Source of the DNA: Bog-756 sp963833585
GTDB lineage: Bacteria > Actinomycetota > Acidimicrobiia > Acidimicrobiales > RAAP-2
Direction of reading: 5' to 3'
Length of the DNA stretch: 64,000 nt
Assembly: GCA_963833585.1 (NCBI GenBank)
Contig: CAWHYF010000006.1
Coordinates: 806,001 to 870,000, forward strand
Numbering within the stretch: the stretch's first letter is position 1; every line of letters starts with the position of its first letter. The position numbers and the translations under genes are program-made. The notes below the pieces were generated by a model. That model had not been told where the DNA came from, searched no databases, and was given only the letters and a program-made list of their open reading frames with translations. Positions 34,095 to 41,930 of this stretch are shown piece after piece.

Positions 34095-34751
34095 TCACGA
34101 GGTCTCGAATCGGAGGACGGTGGTCCCGATCACGATCTGGTCCCCGTCGGCCAGTTTCCGCTCCCGTATCGTCGCCCCGTTCACACGAGTGCCGTTGGTC
34201 GAATTCAGGTCGACCAGTACGACGTCGTTTCCCACCCTCCGGATCTCGGCATGGCGTCGGCTGGCATTGGGATCGGTGACCATGACGGCACTCTCGGGTA
34301 GCCGCCCGATGGTGAGAGGCTCGGGCCCCAGAACCACTCGCGAACCGTCGGCCAGCACCACGGACGCCGCCGGAAGACCGGAGGGTCCTTCCTCCACCTC
34401 GGAGACCACCGTGAACCGTCCCCGACGTTGGCGGGTGTCCTCGGTCACGGTGACGGTCACCGGCCCGACGAAGACGTAGTCCTCGGTGCGGGCATGTTCC
34501 CGGGCAGCCTCCTCGAGTTCACGGACCAGGGCTTCCAGAAAGCTCTCGAAGCGATCGAAGTCACTGGTGGAGAGGTACACGGTGAAGGCATTGGGCGCGA
34601 TGAGGCCGTGGACGCCCAGACGACGCTGGAGGTCCATCTCCCTGGTCACCCGCCGTCCGATCTCCACCGGGTGCAGTTCGCCCCGGAAGGCCTTGGACAG
34701 GGTGCCGTCTACCAAGCGCTCGAGGCGCCCTTCGAACCGTTGGAGTCCCAT
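34095..34751 (-). CDS. fhaA: FhaA-like protein (DUF3662 plus FHA domain)
   Basis: 218 residues. The first about 115 match the DUF3662 domain, which opens MGLQRFEGRLERLVDGTLSK. The C-terminal FHA domain has IGRLPESAVMVTDPNASRRH, then DLNSTNGTRVNG. In mycobacteria FhaA has a long disordered middle region of several hundred residues; here the two domains are joined by a short linker, so the protein is a minimal form. It binds phosphorylated partners of the PknB system. First gene of the operon; 20 bp separate it from fhaB. Confidence 0.92.
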   Translation of the reverse strand: MGLQRFEGRLERLVDGTLSKAFRGELHPVEIGRRVTREMDLQRRLGVHGLIAPNAFTVYLSTSDFDRFESFLEALVRELEEAAREHARTEDYVFVGPVTVTVTEDTRQRRGRFTVVSEVEEGPSGLPAASVVLADGSRVVLGPEPLTIGRLPESAVMVTDPNASRRHAEIRRVGNDVVLVDLNSTNGTRVNGATIRERKLADGDQIVIGTTVLRFETS

Positions 34752-34912
34752 GCAGGCGTCAGCCTACCGGTGGGCACCCCTGAATTGGGGGTAGGGCGGC
34801 TCAGGGATCATGTGGGGCCGTGCCAGGGTCTTTGACTCCCGGGGCTGGTCGGGAGGGCGTCCGGGCTGTGATCGAGGCCCTCCGCCCATCAGGTAGCCTC
34901 GTTCGGTCGCTC
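34752..34912. other. Divergent intergenic region between fhaA and tRNA-Leu
   Basis: About 160 bp that should contain the promoter of the fha-pstP-pbp-pknB operon and that of the tRNA. No ORF with supporting signals is seen, and no clean -35/-10 pair stands out. Confidence 0.4.
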
Positions 34913-34999
<87 letters not shown>

Positions 35000-35039
35000 C
35001 CACTGTGATGTCGCGGGTCATCGTGGGACACGCGAACCC

Positions 35040-35222
35040 TCACGAACCCTAGTGCGAGGCAATCCGCTGGGCTGGTAGGTGCGCGAGGTGTCCAACGTCA
35101 GACGGCGGAGGAGCGTGCCGTCCAGGGACCCTCGGGCCCGATGCGGTCGCTCCTCGTTGTAGTAGCTGACGAAGCGATCGACCTGGAGCTGGAGCTCGGC
35201 GACGGAGCGAACGTGACCGGAT
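35040..35222 (-). pseudogene. C-terminal remnant of an IS481/IS3-type transposase
   Basis: On the minus strand a short reading frame contains VDRFVSYYNEERPHRARG, the diagnostic end of rve integrase-core transposases. It is followed directly by a C-terminal piece (TLLRRLTLDTSRTYQPSG) like the far end of IS481 proteins. The sequence between these two parts in intact homologues is missing, and the whole N-terminal DDE domain is gone. It joins the truncated transposase at 35216-35676. It lies about 40 bp from the tRNA-Leu. Confidence 0.75.
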
Positions 35223-35676
35223 CGAGCCGCCGGTTCTTCGGGGTAGGCGAGGGATCCATCAGGCCGAGAAGGCCGTGGAAGCGGGTCCGGACGTTGCGAT
35301 ACACCGCCTTCCACCCCTTTTCGTCACGGACGTTGGGTGGGTGTGGCACTCCGAGTTTGGCGCGCATCTCCGGCGAGATTCGGCAAAAGAGGACCTCACA
35401 GAAGTCCGTGACCAGCATGTCGTCTCCGGTGAGGGCCACGACGACCATAGCCACAAGGAGGGCTCGGGTCGGGAACTCCTCGGGGCGTCCGCCCGGGCCG
35501 GACCGGTTCTCGTTCTTCCAGGTTTCGATCCGACCGAGCAATGGCGAGCGATCGAGCATCGCCCCGGCCTCTCGCACGACCGCATCGGCGATGGGAGCCG
35601 TGGTCCGCAGCACAGGTGTTCCGAACCCAAGCGCCCCCTTCCCCGTGGCGTGCTCGGCAGCGACCGGGATCTCCAC
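35216..35676 (-). pseudogene. N-terminal part of a transposase, truncated at its 3' end (copy 1)
   Basis: About 150 residues: RIETWKNENRSGPGGRPEEF, then ALLVAMVVVALTGDDM, YRNVRTRFHGLLGLMD and PKNRRLD. It is clearly homologous to the transposase relic at 58045-58752, which shares GPGGRP, 'ISPEM.A.LG.P.PP' and YRNVRTRFH. The DDE domain is lost where it joins the IS481 remnant near 35220. The GTG start at 35676 is only 1 nt after the stop of the recombinase-like gene upstream, suggesting the two formed one transcription unit. Confidence 0.72.
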
Positions 35677-35677
35677 G

Positions 35678-36634
35678 TCAGGCCATCCCCGCCAGCTGCC
35701 GTCGGGCCAGGTCGTCCGGCGGAGCGGTCGCGAACTGGAGGTACTTGGACAGCTGGGTCACCGCCACCCCAGAGGCCTTCTCCAGGGTGAGGAGGTTGGT
35801 GCCAGCAGAGAGCTGCGCCACGATCCAGGTGATCTTGAGTCTCTGGACCGTGAACTTCGGTCGCTCCTCTACGTCGCAGCGCCGGATGAAGCCAAGGATG
35901 TCGTTCCGCCGTATGGCCATCCGATCCGGTCGGAAGAGGGGACGCTCACCACAGAACTCGGCCCGTCGAGCGACCGTGTCGGCCCAGACGTGGTGGATCG
36001 GGATGACCCGGTCCACCCTGCCCCCGGTGCCGAGCACGTCGACCACGACGAGGCCCGACTCGGCCCGCACGTCGGTGCCGACGGCCCGGGTGATCTCCTC
36101 GCTCTTCATGCCCACGCCGAGGCCGAGAGCAAGGAGGATCTCGGACTCCCGTCGCATGGCCTCGGTCGGAAGCGCTCCCGACCACGAGACGAACTCCCGG
36201 ACCTGGTCGGCCGAGTAGGGCCGCTGGACGTCGCTGCTTTTCAGCGGTACCCGTCTTGGCGGGAAGAGCGTCGTTCCGGTCACTGCCGCTCCCACCTGCC
36301 AGAGCTGGCTCCGGCAGTTGCGGCGAGTGCCCTCGGTCAGATGCGCGAACCCCTCGACCACGAAGCGGTCGATGAGCTCGGGGCTGAAGAGCGCCGAGGT
36401 TGTCACCTCGAGCCCCCGCTGGTCCGCCCATAGGGCCAGCTGGCCCACGATCGAACAGCACTTCTTGGCCAGCTCGGCACTGGTCAACCCGACCGTCTGA
36501 ACGGCGTGTTTCACGGTCGGTTCGCACCGCCGCCAGGCGTCCTGGGGAACGTCCCTAGGCGAGAACCGGCTGATGGTGGCGCTCGCCGACTCGGAAGGAC
36601 GGACCGGGGCGCCGAACGACCATTCAGGTGCCAC
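35678..36634 (-). CDS. Tyrosine-recombinase-like protein with altered catalytic residues
   Basis: 318 residues with the general plan of a site-specific integrase: an N-terminal SAM-like helical domain (about 45-125), then SADQVREFVSWSGALPTEAM and LLALGLGVGMKSEEITRAVG, matching box I, where Lys replaces the usual catalytic Arg. Box II (normally HxLRH) reads QRLKITWIVAQLSAG, with Lys again for Arg and no His; a Tyr is present in QLSKYLQFA. It may be an accessory or target-site protein rather than an active recombinase. It lies directly upstream of a transposase gene. GTG 36634 has no clear Shine-Dalgarno. Confidence 0.6.
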   Translation of the reverse strand: MAPEWSFGAPVRPSESASATISRFSPRDVPQDAWRRCEPTVKHAVQTVGLTSAELAKKCCSIVGQLALWADQRGLEVTTSALFSPELIDRFVVEGFAHLTEGTRRNCRSQLWQVGAAVTGTTLFPPRRVPLKSSDVQRPYSADQVREFVSWSGALPTEAMRRESEILLALGLGVGMKSEEITRAVGTDVRAESGLVVVDVLGTGGRVDRVIPIHHVWADTVARRAEFCGERPLFRPDRMAIRRNDILGFIRRCDVEERPKFTVQRLKITWIVAQLSAGTNLLTLEKASGVAVTQLSKYLQFATAPPDDLARRQLAGMA

Positions 36635-37116
36635 CCGATCGGCAAGAAAGCCGGAAGGCGGACCGCCCGTTGGGTGATCGGCGCCCGAACGACGGCCGCC
36701 GGGCCGCGCCCGTGAACGGCTCGTTGACCGCTCGCTCGCCCGTACCCAGGTGGCAACACTCTGCCCTTTCCGTGCCGACTCCGGATCGGCACCTCTTGTC
36801 TCCTATGAACCTCCAGTGTCCGAGCCGGACCTGTTCGTCCGATCGGGCCCCGGAGTGGTTGGCACTGTTGCCTCCTGGGTTGTGAATCCGTTGTACCGCA
36901 CTTGACGTTCGTATGCCGCGGATGCCAGTACCAGATCCAAGCGGATAAGGCCGGGTGGATAAAGGCTCGCCTTCTGGAGCTACGGACCCCCGGCGTGAGC
37001 GGCGTGGCCGGCCGGAAGAAGGGCGCGAACGATCTCCCGGATCGGAGACGATCGCGGCGCACATCCCGGTCTGGATGGGAGTGGAGATGCCCGTTGAACT
37101 GGACTTTCTCAGATGG
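36635..37116. other. About 480 bp with no convincing gene
   Basis: Open frames exist on both strands here, but all are low-complexity Arg/Pro/Ser-rich sequences without start signals or recognisable domains. G+C is lower than in the left half of the window. It probably holds the recombinase-like gene's promoter and decayed sequence. Confidence 0.5.
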
Positions 37117-37839
37117 TTAGGCAGCCACGGCGGAGGCTCTGGCGCACCAGGGACACCCTGGCGCAGCAGGTGGCGGCTCCGGCTGGGAGAGCACAGAGCC
37201 GACGCATTCGAGGAACTCGGCGAAGGCAGAATCGTCCCGGGTCACCTTGATCCACTGGACCTCCCCGAAGATACCCGCCACTCCCACTTCGGCCCGGTAG
37301 GACTCGGGGAGGAAGCAAAGCAGCCCCAGGCAACGCACCACTGCTGACCGTCCCGCGGCCGGGTGCTCCAAGGCGGTGGCATAGGCGTGGAGCTGGCGGG
37401 AGTAGGTGGACGCGTGGTCCGACTTCGGGATGGTGGTTTTCAGGTCCACGACGCCCGTCGTGCCGTCATCGCATTTCGATGAGAACGTCGAGCCGGCCCC
37501 GGATCACCATCGGACGGGGGTCCCGGGCACGATGAGCGGTGCCGACTCTACCCACCGGTCGCCGCTGCTTATGACGCCTTCAGGCATCCCGGTGACAATG
37601 CGCTCGGTCCGCTCGGACAGGTAGTGATCCTTCATGGCCCGGTCGATCCGGCCGAAGACGCTCGGAAACGGCGCCCGAGGTCGCAGCTTCCCAAGGGCCA
37701 CCTTGCGGTAGAAACAGCGGGGACAGTCGTCCCAGAGAAAGGCGAAATCGCTGGGGGCAAGAGCCCAAGGCCTCGGTTCTCTTGCTCCGGGCAGCTTCAA
37801 TTTGGGCGCGTCGGTACGCGCCTTACTACGGTGGGCCAC
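37117..37839 (-). pseudogene. PD-(D/E)XK nuclease-family gene with two compensating frameshifts
   Basis: The N-terminal piece (37504-37839) begins at GTG 37839 after a strong GAGGAGG site and contains LAPSDFAFLWDDCPRCFYRK, then FPSVFGRIDRAMKDHY. The C-terminal piece (37117-37449) is in the same frame and has VVDLKTTIPKSD and CPWCARAS. Between them the in-frame reading hits TGA at 37504. The expected active-site strand, MVIRGRLDVLIE, is found in another frame over about 37464-37515. Two single-base indels of opposite sign restore a Cas4/RecB-like protein of about 240 residues, with Asp in RLDV, DLK, and two CxxC pairs that may hold an Fe-S cluster. It is either a decayed gene or two sequence errors. 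Confidence 0.7.
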
Positions 37840-37869
37840 GTCAGTACCTCCTCAGTAGGTGCTGTCCAC

Positions 37870-37900
37870 GGCCCCGGGGTGTTTGCGCACCGCCGGGGCC
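37870..37900 (-). other. G+C-rich hairpin in the leader of the nuclease gene
   Basis: GGCCCCGG (37870-37877) pairs with CCGGGGCC (37893-37900) around a 15-nt loop. It lies 31 bp upstream of the nuclease start, ahead of its Shine-Dalgarno, so it could fold in the 5' leader of that mRNA. It could equally insulate the two divergent genes. Its role is unknown. Confidence 0.4.
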
Positions 37901-37918
37901 TGATTATTGGTGCTAATG

Positions 37919-37986
37919 ATCCTACGCAGTTTCAATATACAGGTGCGTAGGATTCTCGGCAACCCATTCGGTGTCAGAGCCTACGC
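37919..37986. repeat. Three CCTACGC boxes, two as a perfect 10-bp inverted repeat
   Basis: ATCCTACGCA (37919-37928) and TGCGTAGGAT (37944-37953) form a perfect inverted repeat with a 15-bp A+T-rich spacer. A third direct CCTACGC is at 37980-37986. All three lie just upstream of the small HTH gene starting at 38000. The layout suits binding sites for a small DNA-binding protein such as an excisionase or autorepressor. Confidence 0.55.
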
Positions 37987-37999
37987 CTACGATTCAGGC

Positions 38000-38197
38000 G
38001 TGAGTCGACGCTACGAAGCTGAAGATCTCGTCGGGGTAACTGAGATCGCTGAACGGCTGGGCCTCGGGACCGGGATCGTTCACGACTGGAGGCGGAGGCA
38101 CCCAGATTTTCCCAAGCCAGTACGCCAGTTACGGATGGGCCTGATCTGGTCCTGGAACGAGGTGGCCGCCTGGGCAAGGGAGACGGGGCGACTGTAA
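38000..38197 (+). CDS. Small helix-turn-helix protein (AlpA/MerR-type, excisionase-like)
   Basis: 65 residues from GTG 38000: VSRRYEAEDLVGVTEIAERL, then GLGTGIVHDWRRRHPDFPKP and a C-terminal WSWNEVAAWARETGRL. The V(T/S)EIAxxLG...V..WR...FP.P....(R)..W..xEV..W pattern is that of AlpA/Xis-like winged-helix proteins that direct integrases or activate prophage genes. The frame is open from 37907 but that segment overlaps the repeat boxes. A TACGAT hexamer ends 6 nt before the GTG, suggesting a leaderless transcript. It is divergent from the nuclease gene. Confidence 0.78.
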   Translation: MSRRYEAEDLVGVTEIAERLGLGTGIVHDWRRRHPDFPKPVRQLRMGLIWSWNEVAAWARETGRL

Positions 38198-38257
38198 CTG
38201 GGGGGTGTCACCTACCGGCACTTATGCCACACGGCAGCCTGCGTCATAATCTGGCGC

Positions 38258-38593
38258 ATGGCGTTCGATGAAGGTCTGGCAGAGCGAATCCGGGAACTAA
38301 CCGGATCTGACCCCTCGATATCCGAGCGGAAGATGTTCGGAGGACTCTGTTTCATGTCCGGCGGGAACATGTCCTTCGGGGTCTTGGGCAGCGAGATTAT
38401 GGTGCGCGTCGGCCCAGACGCTTATGCGGCAGCACTCCAACTTCCACATGCTCGGGAGATGGACTTCACCGGACGATCGATGCGCGGCATGGTCTATGTC
38501 GATTCCAACGGGATCTCGGAAGATGACGACCTAGAGGCGTGGCTTCAACGTGGGCTCGCGTACGCCCGTTCGCTCCCGCCAAAGCACCCTTAG
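38258..38593 (+). CDS. TfoX N-terminal domain protein
   Basis: 111 residues. The TfoX-N domain is recognised from the helix LAERIRELTGSDPSISERKM, then FGGLCFMSGGNMSFGVLGSE and DFTGRSMRGMVYVDSNGI. In gamma-proteobacteria TfoX is a competence regulator. Stand-alone N-terminal domains like this are common in actinobacteria and their role is unknown. It is an isolated gene in the lower-G+C region, of the sort often found on islands. Confidence 0.85.
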   Translation: MAFDEGLAERIRELTGSDPSISERKMFGGLCFMSGGNMSFGVLGSEIMVRVGPDAYAAALQLPHAREMDFTGRSMRGMVYVDSNGISEDDDLEAWLQRGLAYARSLPPKHP

Positions 38594-38630
38594 GTGCGGC
38601 CTCAACGGGTGGAGCATTCAATGCACTCAG

Positions 38631-39016
38631 CTAGTCCCCGTCGAGCTCAGCTACAAGGGACTTCGGAGCGACTTGGCGGTAGGCGTCCTTCAGGAGTGCG
38701 CCGATCTCATTCCAATCGACTCGGTCCTTCCCGGCGAGGTCAAGATACGCCCCCAACCAGCCCGAGAAGACGCCCCCGACCGAAGTCGGAGGCTTGAAGA
38801 ACCGGCTGGGCTCGGCGGTTACAAGCTCCTCTCGAACGTCAGAGGGAACTGGACACCAGAGCGAGACCCGGCCGTCGCCGTTGTGGTCATCATGGAAGTA
38901 GCACAGCGGCCGGCGATCTCGAATGAAGAAGCACGGCTCACCATGACTCAGCCGTTCGTTCACCTCGGGCAAGGCGAGGGCGATCCCCGTACTCGTTTGA
39001 GTTCAGTACCTCCCAT
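38631..39016 (-). pseudogene. MmcQ/YjbR-family protein gene, probably frameshifted near its start
   Basis: The main frame (38631-38990) encodes IALALPEVNERLSHGEPCFF, then CYFHDDHNGDGRVSLWCPVP and a C-terminal WNEIGALLKDAYRQVAPKS, typical of MmcQ/YjbR double-wing proteins of about 120 residues. No ATG or GTG start lies in this frame before the conserved IALALPEV; a stop is about 8 codons upstream. An ATG at 39016 in another frame gives MGGTELKRVRG, which would join smoothly to IALALPEV by adding one base in the GGGG run near 38990. Alternatively translation starts at TTG 38972, giving a shortened protein. Confidence 0.6.
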
Positions 39017-39035
39017 CCGAGAAGTACGATCCCCG

Positions 39036-39347
39036 TCAGCCCATCTGCATAGCTTCGTACAGCTTGACCGATCCACCGCCGCTCAGCCCTGGGCAACCCT
39101 TGGCCATCACGACGGCATCGTGCAGATTGGCAGCCTCGATCACTGTGTAGCCGGTCGCCGGGTCGGTTCCACTACCCTCGCTGGGCGTACCATCTGAGGC
39201 GATTGTTGCGGAGGAACCGAACGGTGCGCCCATGTCAACCACGGCACCGCCGAGCTCACCGAACCAAGCCATCCAGCGGTCCATGGTCTCCTGGGATGGG
39301 TCCTCCGGGTTCGCACCTCCGTGGAACATGAGCACAAACTTGGTCAT
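39036..39347 (-). CDS. YCII-related domain protein
   Basis: 103 residues of ferredoxin-like fold: MTKFVLMFHGGANPEDPSQE, GELGGAVVDMGAPFG and GYTVIEAANLHDAVVMAKGC, ending PGLSGGGSVKLYEAMQM. YCII proteins are often found with ECF sigma factors. None is adjacent here. It is divergent from an SRPBCC gene. Confidence 0.86.
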   Translation of the reverse strand: MTKFVLMFHGGANPEDPSQETMDRWMAWFGELGGAVVDMGAPFGSSATIASDGTPSEGSGTDPATGYTVIEAANLHDAVVMAKGCPGLSGGGSVKLYEAMQMG

Positions 39348-39506
39348 TTATGACTCCTTGCTAGTCTGCCTGACGGTCGGCCAAGCCTCGCATACTGCGC
39401 CCAGAGTCGGCAGGGTCCCCTGTCCCGAAATGCCGGAGAGGGACGGCTTCTCTGCTGGATCGTGTCCATGGCAGTGTGTAGGAATACCCCATCAGGAGAC
39501 TCGCTG

Positions 39507-39968
39507 ATGACTGTGGACGTTCAGACGATGATCGAGATCGACCGTCTTCGGTCTCTTGTCGCTGCCTATTCCGCCGATCCCGACAATGCGACCAGTTGGT
39601 ATCAGAACATCAAGGCAGTCGAGTGGAAGTCGGCGAAGCCTTTGGTGGTTGGCTCCCGGATCGCCTTCGTAGCCCAGTTCTTTGGCCGGACCCTTTCGTA
39701 CACCTACGAAATCAGGGAGCTGGTTCCCGGGGAACGATTCGTTCAGAGCACCGCTGAGGGCCCGTTCCCCATGGAAACGACCTACACGTGGGAAGACACG
39801 ACGGCGGGTGGTACGAGGATGACGCTCCGCAACCGAGGTGAACCCACCGGGTTCTCGAAGCTCGTGGCTCCGTTGATGTCCAGTGCGATGCGGCGTGCGA
39901 ACCGTAAGGACCTGGCCCGTCTCAAGGCGATTCTCGAATCGGCGGATCAGCCGGAGCAGGAGCATTGA
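39507..39968 (+). CDS. SRPBCC family protein
   Basis: A 153-residue START/Bet v1-like protein: MTVDVQTMIEIDRLRSLVAA, WKSAKPLVVGSRIAFVAQFF, then FVQSTAEGPFPMETTYTWED and a C-terminal long helix. ATG 39507 follows an AGGAG site at correct spacing; the frame extends upstream without support. It probably binds a hydrophobic ligand. It is one of a row of small single-gene units with no operon partner. Confidence 0.85.
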   Translation: MTVDVQTMIEIDRLRSLVAAYSADPDNATSWYQNIKAVEWKSAKPLVVGSRIAFVAQFFGRTLSYTYEIRELVPGERFVQSTAEGPFPMETTYTWEDTTAGGTRMTLRNRGEPTGFSKLVAPLMSSAMRRANRKDLARLKAILESADQPEQEH

Positions 39969-40058
39969 AGCCTGAGTAGAGGATTCCCCAAAACCTCGGG
40001 AGAGTGACCCCCGTGCCACGTCGGGGAACCCGGATCGGCCAGCAGATACGATCGGCTC

Positions 40059-40451
40059 ATGCTTGGTGATCGCCCCCTCATCGCCTTCATCCCAGTGAGA
40101 GACCTCAGCGAAGCGCAGTCCTTCTACGTAGATGTGCTGGGTCTCCGAGTTACAGAGGAGAGTCCGTTCGCAGTGGTGATTGATGCAGGAGGAACAATGC
40201 TGCGCCTCGCCCAGGTTGATGACCTTCAACCTCAGCCCTTCAGCATTGCTGGCTGGCAGGTACCCGACATGGGAGAGCCGATCGACAGCTTGGTGAGGCG
40301 AGGAGTCGCCTTCATCAGATACGAGGGTATGGATCAGGATGAGAACGGGATCTGGTCGACTCCCGCCGGGGATCAGGTTGCTTGGTTCAACGATCCCGAC
40401 GGGAACACCCTCTCGCTCACCTGTTTCGCCGACAGATTCAGCGGAGGCTAA
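40059..40451 (+). CDS. VOC/glyoxalase superfamily protein
   Basis: 130 residues with the paired beta-alpha-beta-beta-beta modules of glyoxalase or bleomycin-resistance proteins: IAFIPVRDLSEAQSFYVDVL, LGLRVTEESPFAVVIDAGG, then DQVAWFNDPDGNTLSLTCF. The metal-ligand His of glyoxalase I is not at the start of the first module, so a dioxygenase, lyase or binding role cannot be chosen. Confidence 0.86.
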   Translation: MLGDRPLIAFIPVRDLSEAQSFYVDVLGLRVTEESPFAVVIDAGGTMLRLAQVDDLQPQPFSIAGWQVPDMGEPIDSLVRRGVAFIRYEGMDQDENGIWSTPAGDQVAWFNDPDGNTLSLTCFADRFSGG

Positions 40452-40610
40452 GGCATCCCCTAACACCGGCTGAGAGTCGCGTTATGTAGGTTCGGACAGG
40501 ATCACCGCTCCCAGCCCGCTAACTGCCCATGATCGACACATATGTGATAACCGCCGAATCCGAAGACGAAAAGAGTTGCCGGGCTGTAATCATGGCCGCC
40601 GCTGATCGAG
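40452..40610. other. Intergenic region
   Basis: About 160 bp between convergent genes. Nothing recognisable; no strong hairpin. Confidence 0.3.
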
Positions 40611-41930
40611 TTAGCCGAGGTTATTGACGCACGTATTCCCGTCGTTGTTGCTGTTGGTGCCATCCGGGCAGGTGGTGTTCGACCAGGTAACGCCGGTCAG
40701 GGTGGCTCCGGTCAGAGAGGCTCCGGTGAGGGTGGCTCCGGCGAGGTTGGCGTCGGGCAGATAGGCGTCGTCCAGGTCGAGGCCGGTCAGGTTGGCGTCG
40801 ATCAGGGTGGCACTGGGACCAATCAGGTAACCACCGACCAGACCCCAGTTGGTGGGAAGAATGGGCATTCCGGTGATCCCGCCCGACTCCACGGCGTCCA
40901 GGGTGGCGTACCCCAGATAGGTTCCGTTCAGGTCGGTGTCGGTTAGGACGGCACCGATGAGGTACACGTAGTTCAGATTGGCGCCGCTCAGATTGGCGCC
41001 GGTCAGGTTGGCGCTGGCCAGGTAGGCGGCGGTCTCGTAGAAGCCCTCAGACAGGATGGCGTCGGTCAGGTTGGCATCGGTCAGGTTGGCTTGTTCGAGG
41101 TTGCAGCCGACGAGTGCTACGTCGCTTAGGTTGGCGTCACTCAGGTCGGTGTCGGTCAGGGTGGTACCACTCAGGTCGACGCCGCTCAGATCGGCGCCGG
41201 TGAGGTTGGCGCCGGGACCTATCAAGTAACGAGAGATGAATGACCAGTTGGCGGGAAGCACGGACGGTGGCCCGTCGGTGATCCCGCCCGAAACCACGAG
41301 GTCCAGGTTGGCGCCGGTCAGGTTGGTGTTGACGAGGTTGGCGTCGGTCAACGTGGCGCCGGTCAAGTTGGCGTCCGTCAGGTTGGTGCCCGTCAGATTG
41401 GTGCCGGTTAGGTTGGCGCCCGTCAGGTTGGTATCTGTGAGGTTGGCACCGGTCAAGTCACAATCTTCGAGTTCCGCATAGGGCCCAAAGAAGGAACAAT
41501 CTCGTCTTCGTACACCCAGTGTCGTTACTTGAACCCTCGATGGTTTGCCCAAGCCGATGGCGTTTGAAGCTTGAACCTTGAGGGTGTAGCGATGTCCATT
41601 TTGCAGACCGGTCACCGTGCAGGTGGTGGCGCCCGTAGTCGTGCAGGTCTGGCCACCATGAGGGGGGGTCACCGTGTAGCCGGTGATGGGGGAACCTCCG
41701 TCAGACGCTGGCACCATCCATGACACGATTGCACCGCCATGGACGGCGACGGCAGTGACCGCTAGAGGAGCATCTGGTTTCTTGATCTGAGGCGCCCTGG
41801 TGGCGCTGGCAGGCACGATGGCCACAACCGTCAAGGCGGTGAGAGTAAGTAGCCCCGGGACGCAGACTCGTAGAACTTTGCGTCCCACTGCCGGGAAGCG
41901 ACGATTGGTCTGCTCCGAAGTTGGATTCAT
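40611..41930 (-). CDS. Secreted protein with a fibronectin type III domain and pentapeptide repeats
   Basis: About 439 residues from ATG 41930, which follows GGAGGGG. After a signal peptide (PGLLTLTALTVVAIVPASA) comes one FnIII-like domain (about 55-140, with SDGGSPITGYTVT and LQNGHRYTLKVQASNAIG). The rest is made of A(N/D)LTx pentapeptides in three blocks, split by two copies of a conserved insert (SGGIT...LP.NW....YLIGP). The C-terminus CPDGTNSNNDGNTC could form a disulfide. The pentapeptide part should fold as a four-sided beta helix on the cell surface or outside. Function unknown; adhesion or protein binding is possible. Confidence 0.85.
   Translation of the reverse strand: MNPTSEQTNRRFPAVGRKVLRVCVPGLLTLTALTVVAIVPASATRAPQIKKPDAPLAVTAVAVHGGAIVSWMVPASDGGSPITGYTVTPPHGGQTCTTTGATTCTVTGLQNGHRYTLKVQASNAIGLGKPSRVQVTTLGVRRRDCSFFGPYAELEDCDLTGANLTDTNLTGANLTGTNLTGTNLTDANLTGATLTDANLVNTNLTGANLDLVVSGGITDGPPSVLPANWSFISRYLIGPGANLTGADLSGVDLSGTTLTDTDLSDANLSDVALVGCNLEQANLTDANLTDAILSEGFYETAAYLASANLTGANLSGANLNYVYLIGAVLTDTDLNGTYLGYATLDAVESGGITGMPILPTNWGLVGGYLIGPSATLIDANLTGLDLDDAYLPDANLAGATLTGASLTGATLTGVTWSNTTCPDGTNSNNDGNTCVNNLG

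Noticed and set aside
36902..37120. Small plus-strand ORF with CRGCQ motif
   Set aside because: One CxxC, no start signal and an Arg/Ser-rich continuation; not enough to call a zinc protein.
37117..38197. CRISPR-Cas locus (Cas4-like nuclease near repeated boxes)
   Set aside because: There are only three short boxes, unevenly spaced and in mixed orientation, with no cas1/cas2 or spacer array. The nuclease looks like a general RecB/Cas4-fold protein.
40611..41500. DNA-level tandem repeat or minisatellite
   Set aside because: The repetition is explained by pentapeptide codons (A-(N/D)-L-T-x) in the encoded protein.
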